A stretch of DNA of 64,000 nucleotides, taken from positions 186,001 to 250,000 of the forward strand of contig CBDBKC010000038.1 in NCBI GenBank assembly GCA_965206655.1. Reading direction: 5' to 3'. Source of the stretch: JAPPLB01 sp965206655. GTDB lineage: Bacteria > Acidobacteriota > Terriglobia > Bryobacterales > UBA6623. Positions 25,291 to 35,583 of the stretch are shown here, one piece after another (the stretch's first letter is position 1; each line of letters begins with the position of its first letter). A model generated the notes under the pieces. The model worked only from the letters and a program-made list of their open reading frames with translations, was not told where the DNA came from and ran no database searches. Made by a program: the position numbers and the translations under genes.

Positions 25291-26667
25291 ATGCAAGCGA
25301 TGTCGCAAGCGCTGAGCGGCTCCCGTACTACACTAGGAACTTCTCCCGAGCCCGTGCCTGAAATCGCCATCCAAGATCTTTCCGCTCCCCACGACCGTCC
25401 GCTGCAAGTGGACCTTGATCACTGCGTTCACTGCGGCCTCTGCCTGAACGCCTGCCCTACCTATCGCGAGTTGGGCTTGGAAATGGATTCGCCGCGGGGC
25501 CGCATCTACCAGATGGTGCAGGTCGCCGAGGGGAACCTGGCCATCAACGACGAGTACGTCGAGCACATTGATCTCTGTCTGGCGTGCCGGGCCTGTGAAA
25601 CGGCCTGCCCTTCAGGAGTGCAGTACGGCAAGCTGGTCGAGGCGGCCCGCGGACAGATCGAAGCCAATCGGCGGCTGCCGTGGTGGCAACGCCTCATGCG
25701 TTGGTTCGTGTTCGATCGTCTGCTGACGAGTCCCTTTCTGCTGAAGGTCACCGGCTACAAGCTGTGGGTGTATCAGAAGAGCGGCTTGCAGGGGCTAGTG
25801 AGGGGTCTAGGCGTCCTGAAATTGTTCGGGAGGTTGGCGGAAGTGGAGGCGCTAAGTCCCAAGGTCGAGACGCCTTTCTTTTTTGACAAGATCGGCAAGG
25901 TCTTCCCGGCCGAAGGAGAGACACGCCATCGGGTCGCTTTCCTGGCGGGCTGCATTGCGAACATCTCGTTCGCGCGCATGAACGAGGCGACCGTTCGCGT
26001 TCTGCAAAAGAACGGCTGCGAGGTGACTCTGCCGCCGGATCAGGGTTGCTGCGGGGCGCTGCAGGTTCACGCCGGTCTGCGCGACATCGGTCGCCGCCAA
26101 GCGAAGCAGAACATCAAGGCGTTCGGGAAGGGGAACTTCGACGCCGTCATCACGAACGCGGCCGGCTGTGGCTCGGTCGTCAAAGAGTACCCGGAGCTTT
26201 TCGAACACGACCTCGAATGGCACGCCAAAGCGAAGGAGTTTTCGAGTAACGTCAAGGACGTAACAGAGTTTCTGGCCGGGATCGATTTGAACCGCGACCT
26301 AGCGCCCCTGCCGTTGCGAGTTACATATCAGGATTCCTGCCATCTTCTGCACGGGCAAAAGGTTCGCACCCCCCCGCGGGCGCTGCTGGCCGCGATTCCA
26401 GAACTCGAATTTCGGGAACTGCCGCTTTCTGAAATCTGCTGCGGGAGTGCGGGCGTCTATAACGTCGAACACACGGAGATGTCGATGGCGCTGCTCGAGA
26501 AGAAGATGCAAATGGCGGCAACGACCGGGGCAGATACTATCGTCACGGCCAACCCGGGGTGCATGCTGCAACTGCGTGTCGGCGCTGAGCGTTTCGGACA
26601 GGGACAGCGGGTGATGCACGTCGTCGAACTCCTCGACGAAGCGTATCGCGCGGCGGAAAGCAAATAG
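25291..26667 (+). CDS. GlcF-like (Fe-S) oxidoreductase subunit
   Basis: A 458-residue protein. Two 4Fe-4S motifs lie near the N-terminus: CVHCGLCLNACPTY (about 45-58) and CLACRACETACPSGV (about 97-111). Two CCG domains follow, with CCGALQVHAG near 252 and CCGSAGVYN near 384. This is the layout of GlcF, the iron-sulfur subunit of glycolate oxidase, and of related lactate-type dehydrogenases. GlcD and GlcE are not adjacent, so the substrate is uncertain. A membrane protein gene follows 3 bp after its stop and is probably cotranscribed. Confidence 0.88.
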   Translation: MQAMSQALSGSRTTLGTSPEPVPEIAIQDLSAPHDRPLQVDLDHCVHCGLCLNACPTYRELGLEMDSPRGRIYQMVQVAEGNLAINDEYVEHIDLCLACRACETACPSGVQYGKLVEAARGQIEANRRLPWWQRLMRWFVFDRLLTSPFLLKVTGYKLWVYQKSGLQGLVRGLGVLKLFGRLAEVEALSPKVETPFFFDKIGKVFPAEGETRHRVAFLAGCIANISFARMNEATVRVLQKNGCEVTLPPDQGCCGALQVHAGLRDIGRRQAKQNIKAFGKGNFDAVITNAAGCGSVVKEYPELFEHDLEWHAKAKEFSSNVKDVTEFLAGIDLNRDLAPLPLRVTYQDSCHLLHGQKVRTPPRALLAAIPELEFRELPLSEICCGSAGVYNVEHTEMSMALLEKKMQMAATTGADTIVTANPGCMLQLRVGAERFGQGQRVMHVVELLDEAYRAAESK

Positions 26668-26670
26668 AAC

Positions 26671-27195
26671 ATGAGGCGGCATCAGCCTCGTAAGCGCTTC
26701 AGCGTTCCACGCCTCTGGCTTCTACTCGCGGGTCTCCAAACAGGTGTCATCGGGGGTAGCGTGGCGCTCTTTTACTGGATGCTTGCGACGTCTGTTCGCG
26801 GCGACGGGCCTTGGGCCGTGCTCAACCTGCTGGGCTCGGTCTTCTTTCCGGGGCGCGCACTGAGTTCTAGACTGTCACTCGCGTCCCTGAGCGGCGCCGC
26901 AGTACACCTGCTGCTGTCAGGTTTGTTGGGGGTGCTCTGCTCCTTTGTACTCGTAAGATACGTCACGAGGCCGGTTCGCTCTCTGTGGGTCGGTCTGCTG
27001 CTCGGCCTGGTGTGGTACTTGGCGTCGTTTCGCTGGCTGTGGCCTCTTGTCAGCGAAGCCGTCGTCGTGTATCAACCATTTCCCGCTATGTTCGCGGGCT
27101 ATTTGCTGTTCGGACTGTCGCTGGGGATGTATCCAGTGTTCGTTCGCCGCCTGGGAATGAGCCGCGCGCCACAGCGCGATTCTCCTTTCTTATAG
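26671..27195 (+). CDS. Four-helix membrane protein, unknown function
   Basis: A 174-residue protein with a basic N-terminus (RRHQPRKRF) and about four transmembrane segments: near residues 14-35, 66-92, 100-120 and 130-155. I do not recognise a family. It begins 3 bp after the GlcF-like gene, so it may anchor or assist that enzyme, but no haem- or quinone-binding motif is clear. Confidence 0.6.
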   Translation: MRRHQPRKRFSVPRLWLLLAGLQTGVIGGSVALFYWMLATSVRGDGPWAVLNLLGSVFFPGRALSSRLSLASLSGAAVHLLLSGLLGVLCSFVLVRYVTRPVRSLWVGLLLGLVWYLASFRWLWPLVSEAVVVYQPFPAMFAGYLLFGLSLGMYPVFVRRLGMSRAPQRDSPFL

Positions 27196-27269
27196 TTCGT
27201 TCGCGGACCGAATCCGTCGCGCGACTTCCGCGAATCAACCGAGCGAGATCGTACTTCCTCGCGGGTCTT

Positions 27270-27917
27270 CTACCTCAACACGCGGCGGTGGAGAGTAAAC
27301 CACTCCCGCGTTCGAGAAGGGAGAGCCGGTTCCTCTGCCAGACGCGCCAACTCCGCCCTCGTGTCAATGTCGTACCAAATCGGCAGGAGCCCGACCTTGA
27401 AGCCCGCCGCCTCAAGCGCCCGCTCGGTTTGGCTGCACGTCTCGGGACTCGACCACGTGACACCGCTGAACATTCGAGGATCCGTCCGGCGGCAACCGAC
27501 AGCGTAGTAGCCGCCATCCTCGGCCGGCCCGAGAACGGCATCGTTTTGATCAAGGCTTCGGAAACCCTCCTTGATGTACTCCAGTGGCAGCGTAGGACTA
27601 TCGCTACCCAACAGTAGAACCCGGCTGTGCCCGCGGCCGATCAGCTCTTCCATGCAGAGCAGCATCCGCTCGCCCAGGTCGACGCCGCGCTGTAACCCGA
27701 AGTTGTCTTGACCAGCCATTTCCTCGAACGCTCCCCACGAGAGATCACTGTAGAGATATAGCGCGACTCCACCTAGCTCTCGGAGCTTGCTCCAGGTATC
27801 CACGACGAAGGCGGCATGCAACTCAGCCGCCTGCTCGGCCGACATACAGGTTTGCAGACGCGTCTTGACGCGACCGGGCAGCGGTGCTTTGGCGAAGACG
27901 GCTATGGCTTTCGACAA
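27270..27917 (-). CDS. DUF2064 / TIGR04282-type glycosyltransferase-like protein
   Basis: The frame is open upstream to 28136 but has no plausible start there. I use TTG at 27917, which follows GGATGAG and leads straight into the domain (LSKAIAVFAKAPLPGRVKTRL). The product of 215 residues has the nucleotide-sugar transferase fold, with LLLGSDSPTLPLEYI and AEDGGYYAVG as in DUF2064 proteins. Some members take part in arsenosugar synthesis, but no arsenic genes are near. It is divergent from the cytochrome c gene. Confidence 0.78.
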   Translation of the reverse strand: MSKAIAVFAKAPLPGRVKTRLQTCMSAEQAAELHAAFVVDTWSKLRELGGVALYLYSDLSWGAFEEMAGQDNFGLQRGVDLGERMLLCMEELIGRGHSRVLLLGSDSPTLPLEYIKEGFRSLDQNDAVLGPAEDGGYYAVGCRRTDPRMFSGVTWSSPETCSQTERALEAAGFKVGLLPIWYDIDTRAELARLAEEPALPSRTREWFTLHRRVLR

Positions 27918-28004
27918 GGTCTCATCCGCAACCGGCGAGCAGGCGCATACGTCGGAATAAGTTAGAATAGTGCTTTCGTGTGCCCTAGGGGAGGAGACTG
28001 GAAG

Positions 28005-28334
28005 ATGATTCGATTGATGACATGGGTCGTTGTCATATGCGTCGTGCTGATTGGAGTTCCGGCGTTCGCGGCGGAAGGTGATGGCGACGCGGCGGCGGGC
28101 AAGGAGATCTTCGATACGAAGTGCGGCATCTGCCACAACGCTGACAGTAAAGAGAAGAAAATCGGCCCCGGCCTACAAGGCGTCAAAGACGGCAAGCTGC
28201 CCAGTGGCAAGGATGCGACTTACGACAACGTGCTCCAAAACCTCAACGAGGGCGGTGGCGGCATGCCGGCGTTCGAAAAGCTGATCACGGACGAGGAAAA
28301 GGACAACGTCATCGCGTACGTAATGACGCTTTGA
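28005..28334 (+). CDS. Small soluble cytochrome c, periplasmic
   Basis: The ATG at 28005 has GGGGAGGAG upstream. A signal peptide (RLMTWVVVICVVLIGVPAFA) precedes a class I cytochrome c of about 86 residues. The haem site is CGICH, and the axial methionine is expected in GGGMPAFEKL. The ending EEKDNVIAYVMTL matches the usual C-terminal helix. It is monocistronic, closed by the terminator downstream. It carries electrons between periplasmic partners not identified here; candidates in the window are the CxxCH and cupredoxin proteins. Confidence 0.93.
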   Translation: MIRLMTWVVVICVVLIGVPAFAAEGDGDAAAGKEIFDTKCGICHNADSKEKKIGPGLQGVKDGKLPSGKDATYDNVLQNLNEGGGGMPAFEKLITDEEKDNVIAYVMTL

Positions 28335-28371
28335 TCCGACAATAGGATCGATCCAAGAAGCGAACTGACGG

Positions 28372-28400
28372 CGGGGTGGGCTCAAGGCCTACCCCGTTTT
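28372..28400 (+). terminator. Intrinsic terminator after cytochrome c
   Basis: A 10-bp stem (CGGGGTGGGC and GCCTACCCCG, one G-T pair) with a 5-nt loop is followed by TTTT. It lies 37 bp after the cytochrome c stop codon on the same strand. Confidence 0.8.
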
Positions 28401-28671
28401 GCGTTTCGGTTGAGTAAGCCCGTAAACCGCCACGATGAGCGGGCAACGCAACACATCCTGACCCGCCTTACGCTCACGTTCTGGCGCAAAAGCCGGCGGC
28501 CTACGTGGAATGGCGAAAACTTTCCTGTGTCAGCCCCCTAGCCGAAAACGTCACATCGGGATAGAATCGGTAGGGAGTCTATTACAAAACGGCCTGAAAA
28601 TGTTTTAGGATCGCTGGAGACCGGTTCGCTAGGTTCCCGTCTCTGCCGTGTCTAGCAAGGCTCTCCCCACC
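28401..28671. other. Intergenic region before the kinase pair
   Basis: This is about 270 bp without a gene, or 337 bp counting the terminator. It must hold the promoter of the pseudokinase gene, but I see no confident -35/-10 pair. A GTG in frame at 28648 would extend the pseudokinase by eight residues. Confidence 0.4.
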
Positions 28672-29709
28672 ATGGCATTCGAAGTCGGTAAAGTCGCGCA
28701 CGGTTACGAATTCCTCGAAAAGCTTCAAGCTACGGGGAGCGGTATCACCTACCGGGTGCGAAACCAGATCGCCGACCGCCTGGAAACACTCAAGGTTTTG
28801 TCGCGCGAAGTCCAAAAGGACAGTGAACGCGTCGAGCGCTTCATGCGCGAGGTTAAGATCCACGCTCGTCTGACCCATGCACACATCGCCGCCTTCTACA
28901 ACGCTTTTGAGATTGACGGCGAAATCGTCATGACGGTGGAAGCGGCGGAAGGCCGGACTCTCGCCGACGTCATGTCAGCCGGGCCCGTTCCGCTAATGCA
29001 GGTGTTGGACTACTCCAAGCAGACTCTCGAAGCGCTCGAATACGCCCATGCGAAGGGCGTGATGCACCGCAATATTACTCCGTCGAGCTTGATTGTCGAG
29101 CCCGACGGCAACGTCAAAGTCGGTGAATTCGAGCTGGCCAAATCGGAGTCCGACCCCCGTCTGACTCTCACGGGCATGATCATGGGGCCGATGCCCTATA
29201 TCGCTCCTGAGCAGATTAAGGGCGCACAGGCGATTGACGGCCGCGCGGATATCTATTCCTTCGGCATGTTGCTGTACGAGGTTCTCACCGGCCGCAAACC
29301 CTTCGCCTCGGAGAGCCAGTTCGAGGTGATGCAGGCACATGTAAATAGGTTGCCTGAACCGCTTACGCAGTTGAACCCCGAGCTGCCGGCCGAACTCGAC
29401 GAAGTCATCTTCAAGGCCATCGCCAAAGATCCGGCTGATCGTTATCAAACCGCCACCGAGTTTAGTTACGCGCTGGACGCGCTTTTACCGGCGCGCAAGG
29501 AAGAGGCGGAAGCGGAAGCCGCGGCTGGACGGGCGTCCCGGCCGGCGGCCGCCCCCGAAGCGGCTTCTCCACCACCATCCATCCCCGTCGCAAGCGAGCC
29601 GGACTCAGCGCTCGACTGGCGCTCACTCGACCCTAGGATCGTCGGGTTGGTCCTTTTCTTCGTCATCACCCTGATCGGTGTCGTCGGCTATTTCTTCTTC
29701 GATCGCTAG
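28672..29709 (+). CDS. Membrane-anchored Ser/Thr pseudokinase
   Basis: A kinase fold of about 260 residues with a TM helix near the C-terminus (IVGLVLFFVITLIGVVGYFFF) and an Ala/Pro-rich linker. The VAIK lysine seems kept (TLKVLS). The catalytic loop reads MHRNITPSSLI where HRDxKPxN is expected, and the Mg-binding loop reads VGEFELA where DFG is expected. The catalytic Asp, the Asn and the DFG Asp are all replaced, and the glycine loop is weak (TGSGITY). It should be catalytically dead. The APE-like motif (YIAPEQI) and the rest of the C-lobe are normal. It is followed by an active-looking kinase 160 bp downstream. Confidence 0.87.
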   Translation: MAFEVGKVAHGYEFLEKLQATGSGITYRVRNQIADRLETLKVLSREVQKDSERVERFMREVKIHARLTHAHIAAFYNAFEIDGEIVMTVEAAEGRTLADVMSAGPVPLMQVLDYSKQTLEALEYAHAKGVMHRNITPSSLIVEPDGNVKVGEFELAKSESDPRLTLTGMIMGPMPYIAPEQIKGAQAIDGRADIYSFGMLLYEVLTGRKPFASESQFEVMQAHVNRLPEPLTQLNPELPAELDEVIFKAIAKDPADRYQTATEFSYALDALLPARKEEAEAEAAAGRASRPAAAPEAASPPPSIPVASEPDSALDWRSLDPRIVGLVLFFVITLIGVVGYFFFDR

Positions 29710-29871
29710 ACATCGAAGCGGGCCGCCGGGCAAGCACAGCCTTACCCTCCCGACCGATGGATCCGGCTGGCTGTGTCAAGATAGAAGCTGCAAAGCGGCT
29801 CGAAAACGTGTATCGAGCCGCTGTGGCGCGCGCAGCGCCATATGCGTTGCCAAACCTGAGGTCGACGTCAG

Positions 29872-32208
29872 ATGAATGTTGGACTCGGAGACTCGGTCGG
29901 CGCCTATCGGATTGTGGGCGAACTCGGTATGGGAGGCTCGGGCAAGGTCTTCCGTGCCCGGCATACCATCACTGGCCGTATCGAGGCCCTCAAAGTGTTG
30001 GCTGACAGCGGTGAGCCCGGCAGCAAGCGCGCCGGGCAGTTCCTACAGGAAATCCGTCTTCAGGCGAACATTGAACACCCCAACGTCGCTGTTGTCCACA
30101 ACGCTTTCTGGTTTGACCAGACCCTTGTCATGGTCATGGAGTTCGTTGACGGCACCTCCTTGCGCGAACTCCTCCAAGGTGGCTCGTTGGCGGTCAGCAG
30201 TGTGGTGGACTACGCCCGGCAAGCGCTCAGCGCGCTCGATTATACCCACTCGCGGGGTGTGACTCACCGCGACATTTCGCCATCCAACATACTGATCACA
30301 CCCTCCGGCACGGTGAAGATCACCGACTTCGGGCTGGCCGCCGCTCTGGGTCCGGGCCGCCTGCAAAAAAAGGAGGACGGCAACTTAGTGGGCTCGGCGT
30401 ACTATATGTCCCCCGAGCAGGTGAGATCGGCCCCGGATCTCGATGCCCGTAGCGACATCTATTCGCTCGGCGCGGTTTTGTACGAGGCCTTCACTGGTAC
30501 ACGCCTCTTCTCGGGCCAGAGCGCTTATGCCGTCATGGAGGCGCATGTCGAACAGCAGCCCGATCCACCGAGCGAGCGAAAGGCACGCCTTTCGCCGGAG
30601 ATCGACAGCTTCATCCTCAAAGCGCTTGAGAAGGATCGTAACGCACGATACGCTTCCATGGCTGAGTTCGCAAAGGCGCTCGACAGGCTGGGCGCCGCCG
30701 ATTCGGCCGCGGGGGCTGTCGAGGAGCATCCCGCTGCAAATGAATCCGCGGCGCCTGACACGGAAGCCGCCGGCGACGCTCAGCGGGAGCCTCCTCCCGC
30801 CCTGCCGCAAGACTCTCAGCAGCGCCGGCTCCTCTATGGTGTTGCCGCCTTTGCGGCCGTGCTGCTCATCGCCCTCATCGTGTGGGCCTGGTCGGGGACC
30901 GCTGATTCAGATCCCCCCAGCGAGCTTGCGGCCGTGCCGGATTCGCCGACGCCCGCCGTGACCACTGCGGCGAGCCCGGGAACTCCTGTCAGCCCGGAGC
31001 GCGCATCCGAGGCGTCTGACGTCGAGGCTTCCTCTGATAAACAACAAGAAATCGCTTCACCCGAACGACAGCCGATCGCAACCACGTCCTCGGCAAACAG
31101 ATCCGCGGGACGCCGTACTGCTTCAAAGCAACCGAATCTCTCCCAACAAACAACGGAACCGCCCTCTTCCGCCCCACCCGCTAAAAGGTCGCCCCTAGCG
31201 AGCACCCTCACGGACGACGCACGAATCGTTGCGCCGCTCGAGAGCCCTGCCAGGCCATCAAATGACGGTCCGGCCCTCGATCCATATATTCCCGCCGGTA
31301 CGCTGGATGCCGGCGCGCCCATCCGAGCCGTCGCCCTCAGCCTTGACGGCCGTTGGGTCGCCGCCGCGATCCACGACAATACGATCATCGTCTGGCAGAC
31401 CTCGGGACGCAAGAGGGCCACCTTACGAGGTCACACCGACCGCGTCACAGCCCTGGCTTTCAGCCCGGACGGAAAGAGGCTCGCCTCGGGAAGTTCTGAC
31501 GGCACGGCCAAGGTTTGGGACATCCTGCGGCAGCGTGAAACCAAGACACTCGGCCACAAGGGCGGCGTCACTTCCGTGACGTTCGGCCCGCTTGGCGCCT
31601 GGTTGGCTACCGGTTCCACCGATAAAGCCGTCAGCCTGTGGGATCTGACCGGCCGGGGAGCGTTTCGCGAGTACCGCGGACATAAGGGCCCGACACAGGC
31701 GGTCGCGTTCAGCCCGAATGGGAAACAGATCGTGTCCGCCTCGCGCGAAGTAAGACTGTGGGCGACCGAGACGACCACGCGGCCCACTCGGCTGGAAGGG
31801 CTGCCTCGCGACGCTGATGCCGTAGCCTTTAGTCCCAACGGACGAGCTATCGCAGCCGCCGGCGCTCATGAAGTGGGAGTCTGGGACATTGAGAAGGGCC
31901 GGCGGCGGCAAGTCGTTCGTGTCCCGGGCAGCCACTATGCTCTATCGTTCACGAAGGAAGGGCGTTGTGTTGCCGTCGCCGCTTCGAGCAGTCCTTCGGG
32001 CGAAGTCAGTGTCTGGGATCTCGCCAATACGCGTCCGCTCGCTTCTCTGCAGGCAGAAGGCATGCTGCGATCCGTCGCGCTCACAGCGGCAGCGGAAGTC
32101 ATCGCGGCCGCCGGCGACGACGGACGCATCTTACTTTGGCGGAAGAACGTTGCGAAGCAGGTAGCGGGCTCACGAGCGAGTGAGCTTGCGAACGTAACCA
32201 AACCGTAG
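29872..32208 (+). CDS. Ser/Thr protein kinase with seven WD40 repeats
   Basis: A 778-residue protein. The kinase domain (residues 8-275) is complete: GMGGSGKVF glycine loop, EALKVL lysine, HRDISPSNIL catalytic loop, ITDFGLA, and YMSPEQV. A TM helix follows near 320-340 (LLYGVAAFAAVLLIALIVWAW), then a Pro/Ser-rich linker. Seven WD40 repeats follow from about 490, ending in IIVWQ, AKVWD, VSLWD, VRLWA, VGVWD, VSVWD and ILLWR, enough to close one propeller. The kinase is cytosolic and the propeller is probably on the outer side of the membrane. Its kinase half is related to the preceding pseudokinase. Confidence 0.93.
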   Translation: MNVGLGDSVGAYRIVGELGMGGSGKVFRARHTITGRIEALKVLADSGEPGSKRAGQFLQEIRLQANIEHPNVAVVHNAFWFDQTLVMVMEFVDGTSLRELLQGGSLAVSSVVDYARQALSALDYTHSRGVTHRDISPSNILITPSGTVKITDFGLAAALGPGRLQKKEDGNLVGSAYYMSPEQVRSAPDLDARSDIYSLGAVLYEAFTGTRLFSGQSAYAVMEAHVEQQPDPPSERKARLSPEIDSFILKALEKDRNARYASMAEFAKALDRLGAADSAAGAVEEHPAANESAAPDTEAAGDAQREPPPALPQDSQQRRLLYGVAAFAAVLLIALIVWAWSGTADSDPPSELAAVPDSPTPAVTTAASPGTPVSPERASEASDVEASSDKQQEIASPERQPIATTSSANRSAGRRTASKQPNLSQQTTEPPSSAPPAKRSPLASTLTDDARIVAPLESPARPSNDGPALDPYIPAGTLDAGAPIRAVALSLDGRWVAAAIHDNTIIVWQTSGRKRATLRGHTDRVTALAFSPDGKRLASGSSDGTAKVWDILRQRETKTLGHKGGVTSVTFGPLGAWLATGSTDKAVSLWDLTGRGAFREYRGHKGPTQAVAFSPNGKQIVSASREVRLWATETTTRPTRLEGLPRDADAVAFSPNGRAIAAAGAHEVGVWDIEKGRRRQVVRVPGSHYALSFTKEGRCVAVAASSSPSGEVSVWDLANTRPLASLQAEGMLRSVALTAAAEVIAAAGDDGRILLWRKNVAKQVAGSRASELANVTKP

Positions 32209-32854
32209 CCGGCCGGCGGCGGGGATTGGCAAGTGACGAATCATCGAGCGCGAGTATAGAGTGCTGGTCCCGCCAAGCGTCGCGTCAGCAGCGACCATCG
32301 ACTAGAGACTGAAAGAATACGCGCATTGCCTTCCACGAACATCCACCCACCTTCGACTACAATGACGCAGCGGGCGTTCCAAATGCGTTGCCGCAGATCG
32401 GTAACGCAGGGAGTCGCTGGAGTAGCCCAATGGCTGGGATTTATGCCTCTCAGTTCGTAAGTGTGTATCGCAACACCAGCAGGAATGACTACGACTTCGG
32501 CCTGTTGTTGGGCGAGATCCAAAAGAGCGGACTCTCCAACCTGTTCTTCTACGACTTTGAGGAGCTAGGCAGGCCCGAGTTTTCGGTAAACGCCGGCGAG
32601 CTACAAATCTTCGCGGCGAGGTCAGGCGAGGCTCCACCTTGCCTTCAGATTTATCGCAAGCGACTCGCTGATTCCGAGCGCTACCTACAGTAAGCGGGGC
32701 TCCGTCAGGCGCTGGGTGGTGAACGTGGTCTCGGGACCAAAGCCTCCGCACCGGCTTCCATGGCCCGCGCCGGCGCGAGGCGCACGTAGCACTCTTTCTA
32801 TTTCGACCAGGAAACAGTAGTATTTGAGAGGGTGATCCGGGGATTCTGTCGGGG
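32209..32854. other. Poorly coding region with a possible gene remnant
   Basis: This 645-bp stretch separates the WD40 kinase from the ECF sigma gene. It contains one open frame (next entry) with coding-like composition but no start. A short antisense frame also exists, and neither is well supported. No terminator or promoter is clear. Confidence 0.35.
32310..32693 (+). pseudogene. Possible remnant of an unrecognised gene
   Basis: From just after an in-frame stop (TGA at 32307-32309) to TAA at 32693 the frame is open without ATG or GTG; only a TTG at 32388 could start it. The reading (IAFHEHPPTFDYNDAAG, GLLLGEIQKSGLSNLFFYDFEELGRPEF, LQIYRKRL) has a protein-like composition, so I read it as the 3' part of a gene that has lost its start. 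The family is not recognised. It could also be chance. Confidence 0.3.
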
Positions 32855-33451
32855 ATGAGTGAAACTCACGGGAGCGTGACGCTGTTGCTGCGCCGTTTGC
32901 AGGAAGACGGTGATGCGGAGTCACAGCTCATGGAAATCGTCTACGACCGGTTGCGGCAACTGGCCTCCGGCTACATGAGGAGAGAGAGGCAGGGGCATAC
33001 TTTTCAGACGACCGATCTAGTCAACGAGGCCTATCTCAGATTGGTCGAGCAGAAAGATTTGACCCTGCAAAACCGGGCTCATTTCTTCGCGATTGCCGCC
33101 CGCAACATGCGGCGAATTCTAGTCGAACATGCCCGCGGCCGCATGGCCGAAAAACGGGGTGGTGGAGTCCAGAAGATCCCTCTCGATGAGGGCTTGGTAT
33201 ATTCGAGCGAGAGAGCCGAGCCCCTGATTGAGTTAGACGAAGCCCTCGACAGATTCGAGCGACTGGATCCTTCCGCCGTTCGGGTCATCGAATTGCGATT
33301 CTTTGGCGGCCTCACAGTGCCGGAAACGGCGCTGGCATTGGGCATCTCTGATCGAACGGTAAAGCGACGCTGGAAGTCCGGCCGGGCGTGGCTGGCATCG
33401 GAGTTGAGTTCTGGCAAGAACAATGACACCCGAGCGATGGGAGCAGGTTAG
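32855..33451 (+). CDS. ECF sigma factor (TIGR02999 type)
   Basis: A 198-residue sigma-70 family factor. Region 2 (RLRQLASGYMRRERQGHTFQTTDLVNEAYLRLV) and region 4 (PSAVRVIELRFFGGLTVPETALALGISDRTVKRRWKSGRAWL) are clear. The RGGGVQKIPLDEG linker is typical of the acidobacterial and planctomycete subgroup. No anti-sigma gene is nearby. The next gene, a Ser/Thr kinase, overlaps by 29 bp, an arrangement common in those phyla. The kinase may control the sigma factor by phosphorylation. Confidence 0.93.
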   Translation: MSETHGSVTLLLRRLQEDGDAESQLMEIVYDRLRQLASGYMRRERQGHTFQTTDLVNEAYLRLVEQKDLTLQNRAHFFAIAARNMRRILVEHARGRMAEKRGGGVQKIPLDEGLVYSSERAEPLIELDEALDRFERLDPSAVRVIELRFFGGLTVPETALALGISDRTVKRRWKSGRAWLASELSSGKNNDTRAMGAG

Positions 33452-35583
33452 GCAGCTATTCGATACCGCTGTCGAGTTGGACCCCGCGAAGCGATCGGCT
33501 TTCCTGGACGCCAAGTGCGCATCGGACGCCGCGTTGCGCGCCGAACTCGAACGTTTGCTCGCAACGGAGCAGGTGTCAGACGAATTCTTCCGCGGCGCCA
33601 CCAACGTAAGAACCTTCCTAGGGGCTAAACCCGAAGGGCCCGTATTCTCCGAACACGACATAGTAGCCGACCGTTTCTTGATCGTGCGCTACATCGGACG
33701 CGGTGGCATGGGAGAGGTCTATGAGGCCGAGGACCTCGAACTCCACGACCAGGTTGCGCTAAAAACTCTGCTGCCACGCTACAGTGCCGATCAGCGCCAC
33801 GTCTCCCGCTTCCGGCGCGAAGTCCAGGTCGCGCGCAAGGTGAAGCACCCCAATGTCTGCAAGATCCACGATGTCGGCCGTCACCGCAAGGGCTCGGTCG
33901 ACATCACGTTTTTGACGATGGAGCTTTTGGACGGGGAGACACTGTCCAACTATCTGAAGCGCCACGGAAAGCTTAAAAGGGAAGAGGCGCCTGACATCAT
34001 CAGCCAGATGGCGGCTGGGCTTCAGGCGCTGCATGAGAGCGACGTCGTCCACCGGGACTTCAAGCCCGGGAACATCATTCTCGTTCCAACCGAGGGCGCC
34101 GGCTTGCGACCCGTTGTTACGGATTTCGGTCTAGCGATACTCGCGACAGAGAAAGAGCAAGAGCACACCGAGGTCACGGAGCCTGGCCACATCCTCGGCA
34201 CGCCCGACTACATGGCCCCTGAGCATATGGCCGGACAGACCGTGGGGTCCTGGAGCGATATCTATTCCTTTGGGCTCGTGGCGTGCAAGTCGCTGACGGG
34301 CCACCACCCGTTCCGGCGCGAGCAGGGCGAGGAAGAATCAGACGACCCATCCGGACGTGTATTGTCGCTCCTCCCCGATGCCGCGGGAGAGGTGATTCGG
34401 CGCTGCTTGAGCAGCATCCCGTCCGACCGCCCGAAGGAGCCCCTGGACGTCGCTCAGGCCCTCTTCACACCGGAGGCTTCGAGTGAGATCGCCGAAGAGC
34501 CGCCGGATGGGGAGGAGCGAAAGAGTCGACCATGGTTTCTCGCGAAAAAGCGGGTACTCGTAGGGGTTTCTGTGATTGCTTTGGCCCTTCTGTTGCTCGG
34601 TCTACGCCTACAAGAACGAGGGCAGGGCTTAGGCGGCATCGTCAGCAGTCTTCAGGACGACCTTTGCCGTCGTTTTCCAGGCACAGTTATGTTTTGTGTA
34701 CTTCCGACGGATCGGGATGTTGCGTTTCTGCCTCTCGTTGTTGAGGCGGATACCGAAGACGGCTTGGCCTATGGAAACGGGTTTTCGCAGTTTATCGGCG
34801 ATTCGCTCTACCGGTTGCGTACGAACAAGGGTGAGTTCTGCTTTCATGTGCGTGATGACAAGCCACACGTAGGAGTGCCGCTCATCCTTTCAGGTGAGAT
34901 GCAGGTATCGGCCGGTGTGGTACGAATCGACACGACGCTTGTTCGAACATCAGATGGCCAAGTCCTGCGGCGGGAAGCGTTCAAGCGCCGAACCGAAGAC
35001 CTTGAGGGGTTGCATGAAGGCTTGATTCGGAACTTCGCAGAGATGCTGGAATACGAACTGGAGCCAGAGCAGCTTAAGTCTTGGCTCGCGGAAGGGCCAA
35101 GAGACGCACCTGCTTTCGAAAACTACCTCGTGGGCCTTGGACTCTTGAGGGAAAGGGAATACGAACAGGCTGCTGAACGATTTCAGGCTGCCCTTGGTGG
35201 TGATCAGGGTGGTTTGGCGTTCGCTGCGGCGGCGCGAGGTTTGGGCGATGCGAAGCGGCATTTGTTCGCCCGCACCAAGGACACGCCATGGGCGCGCGAG
35301 GCAGAGCAGGCTTATCGCCAAGCGGCAGCGGTCGCTTCCGCTGATCTGTACCGCTCGTGGGGCATGCTCGATCAGGCGGAGGGAGACTACGCGGGGGCTG
35401 TGCAACGATACGAGCAAGCGGTCGAGTCCGATCCCTTCGACTACGGATCGCGGCGAGAACTCGTGCGTTCACATGATGCTCTCGGCAACCGCGCCAGAGC
35501 TGAAGAGGTACTGAGCAACGGTGTCGAGCAGCAGCCGGGTTGCTGGCTGCTCAGGAACTTTACGGCGAAGACGCAGCTAGACC

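Noticed and set aside
32241..32522. Minus-strand frame overlapping the possible gene remnant at 32310-32693
   Set aside because: Composition is no better than the plus frame, and there is no ribosome site or homology that I can name.
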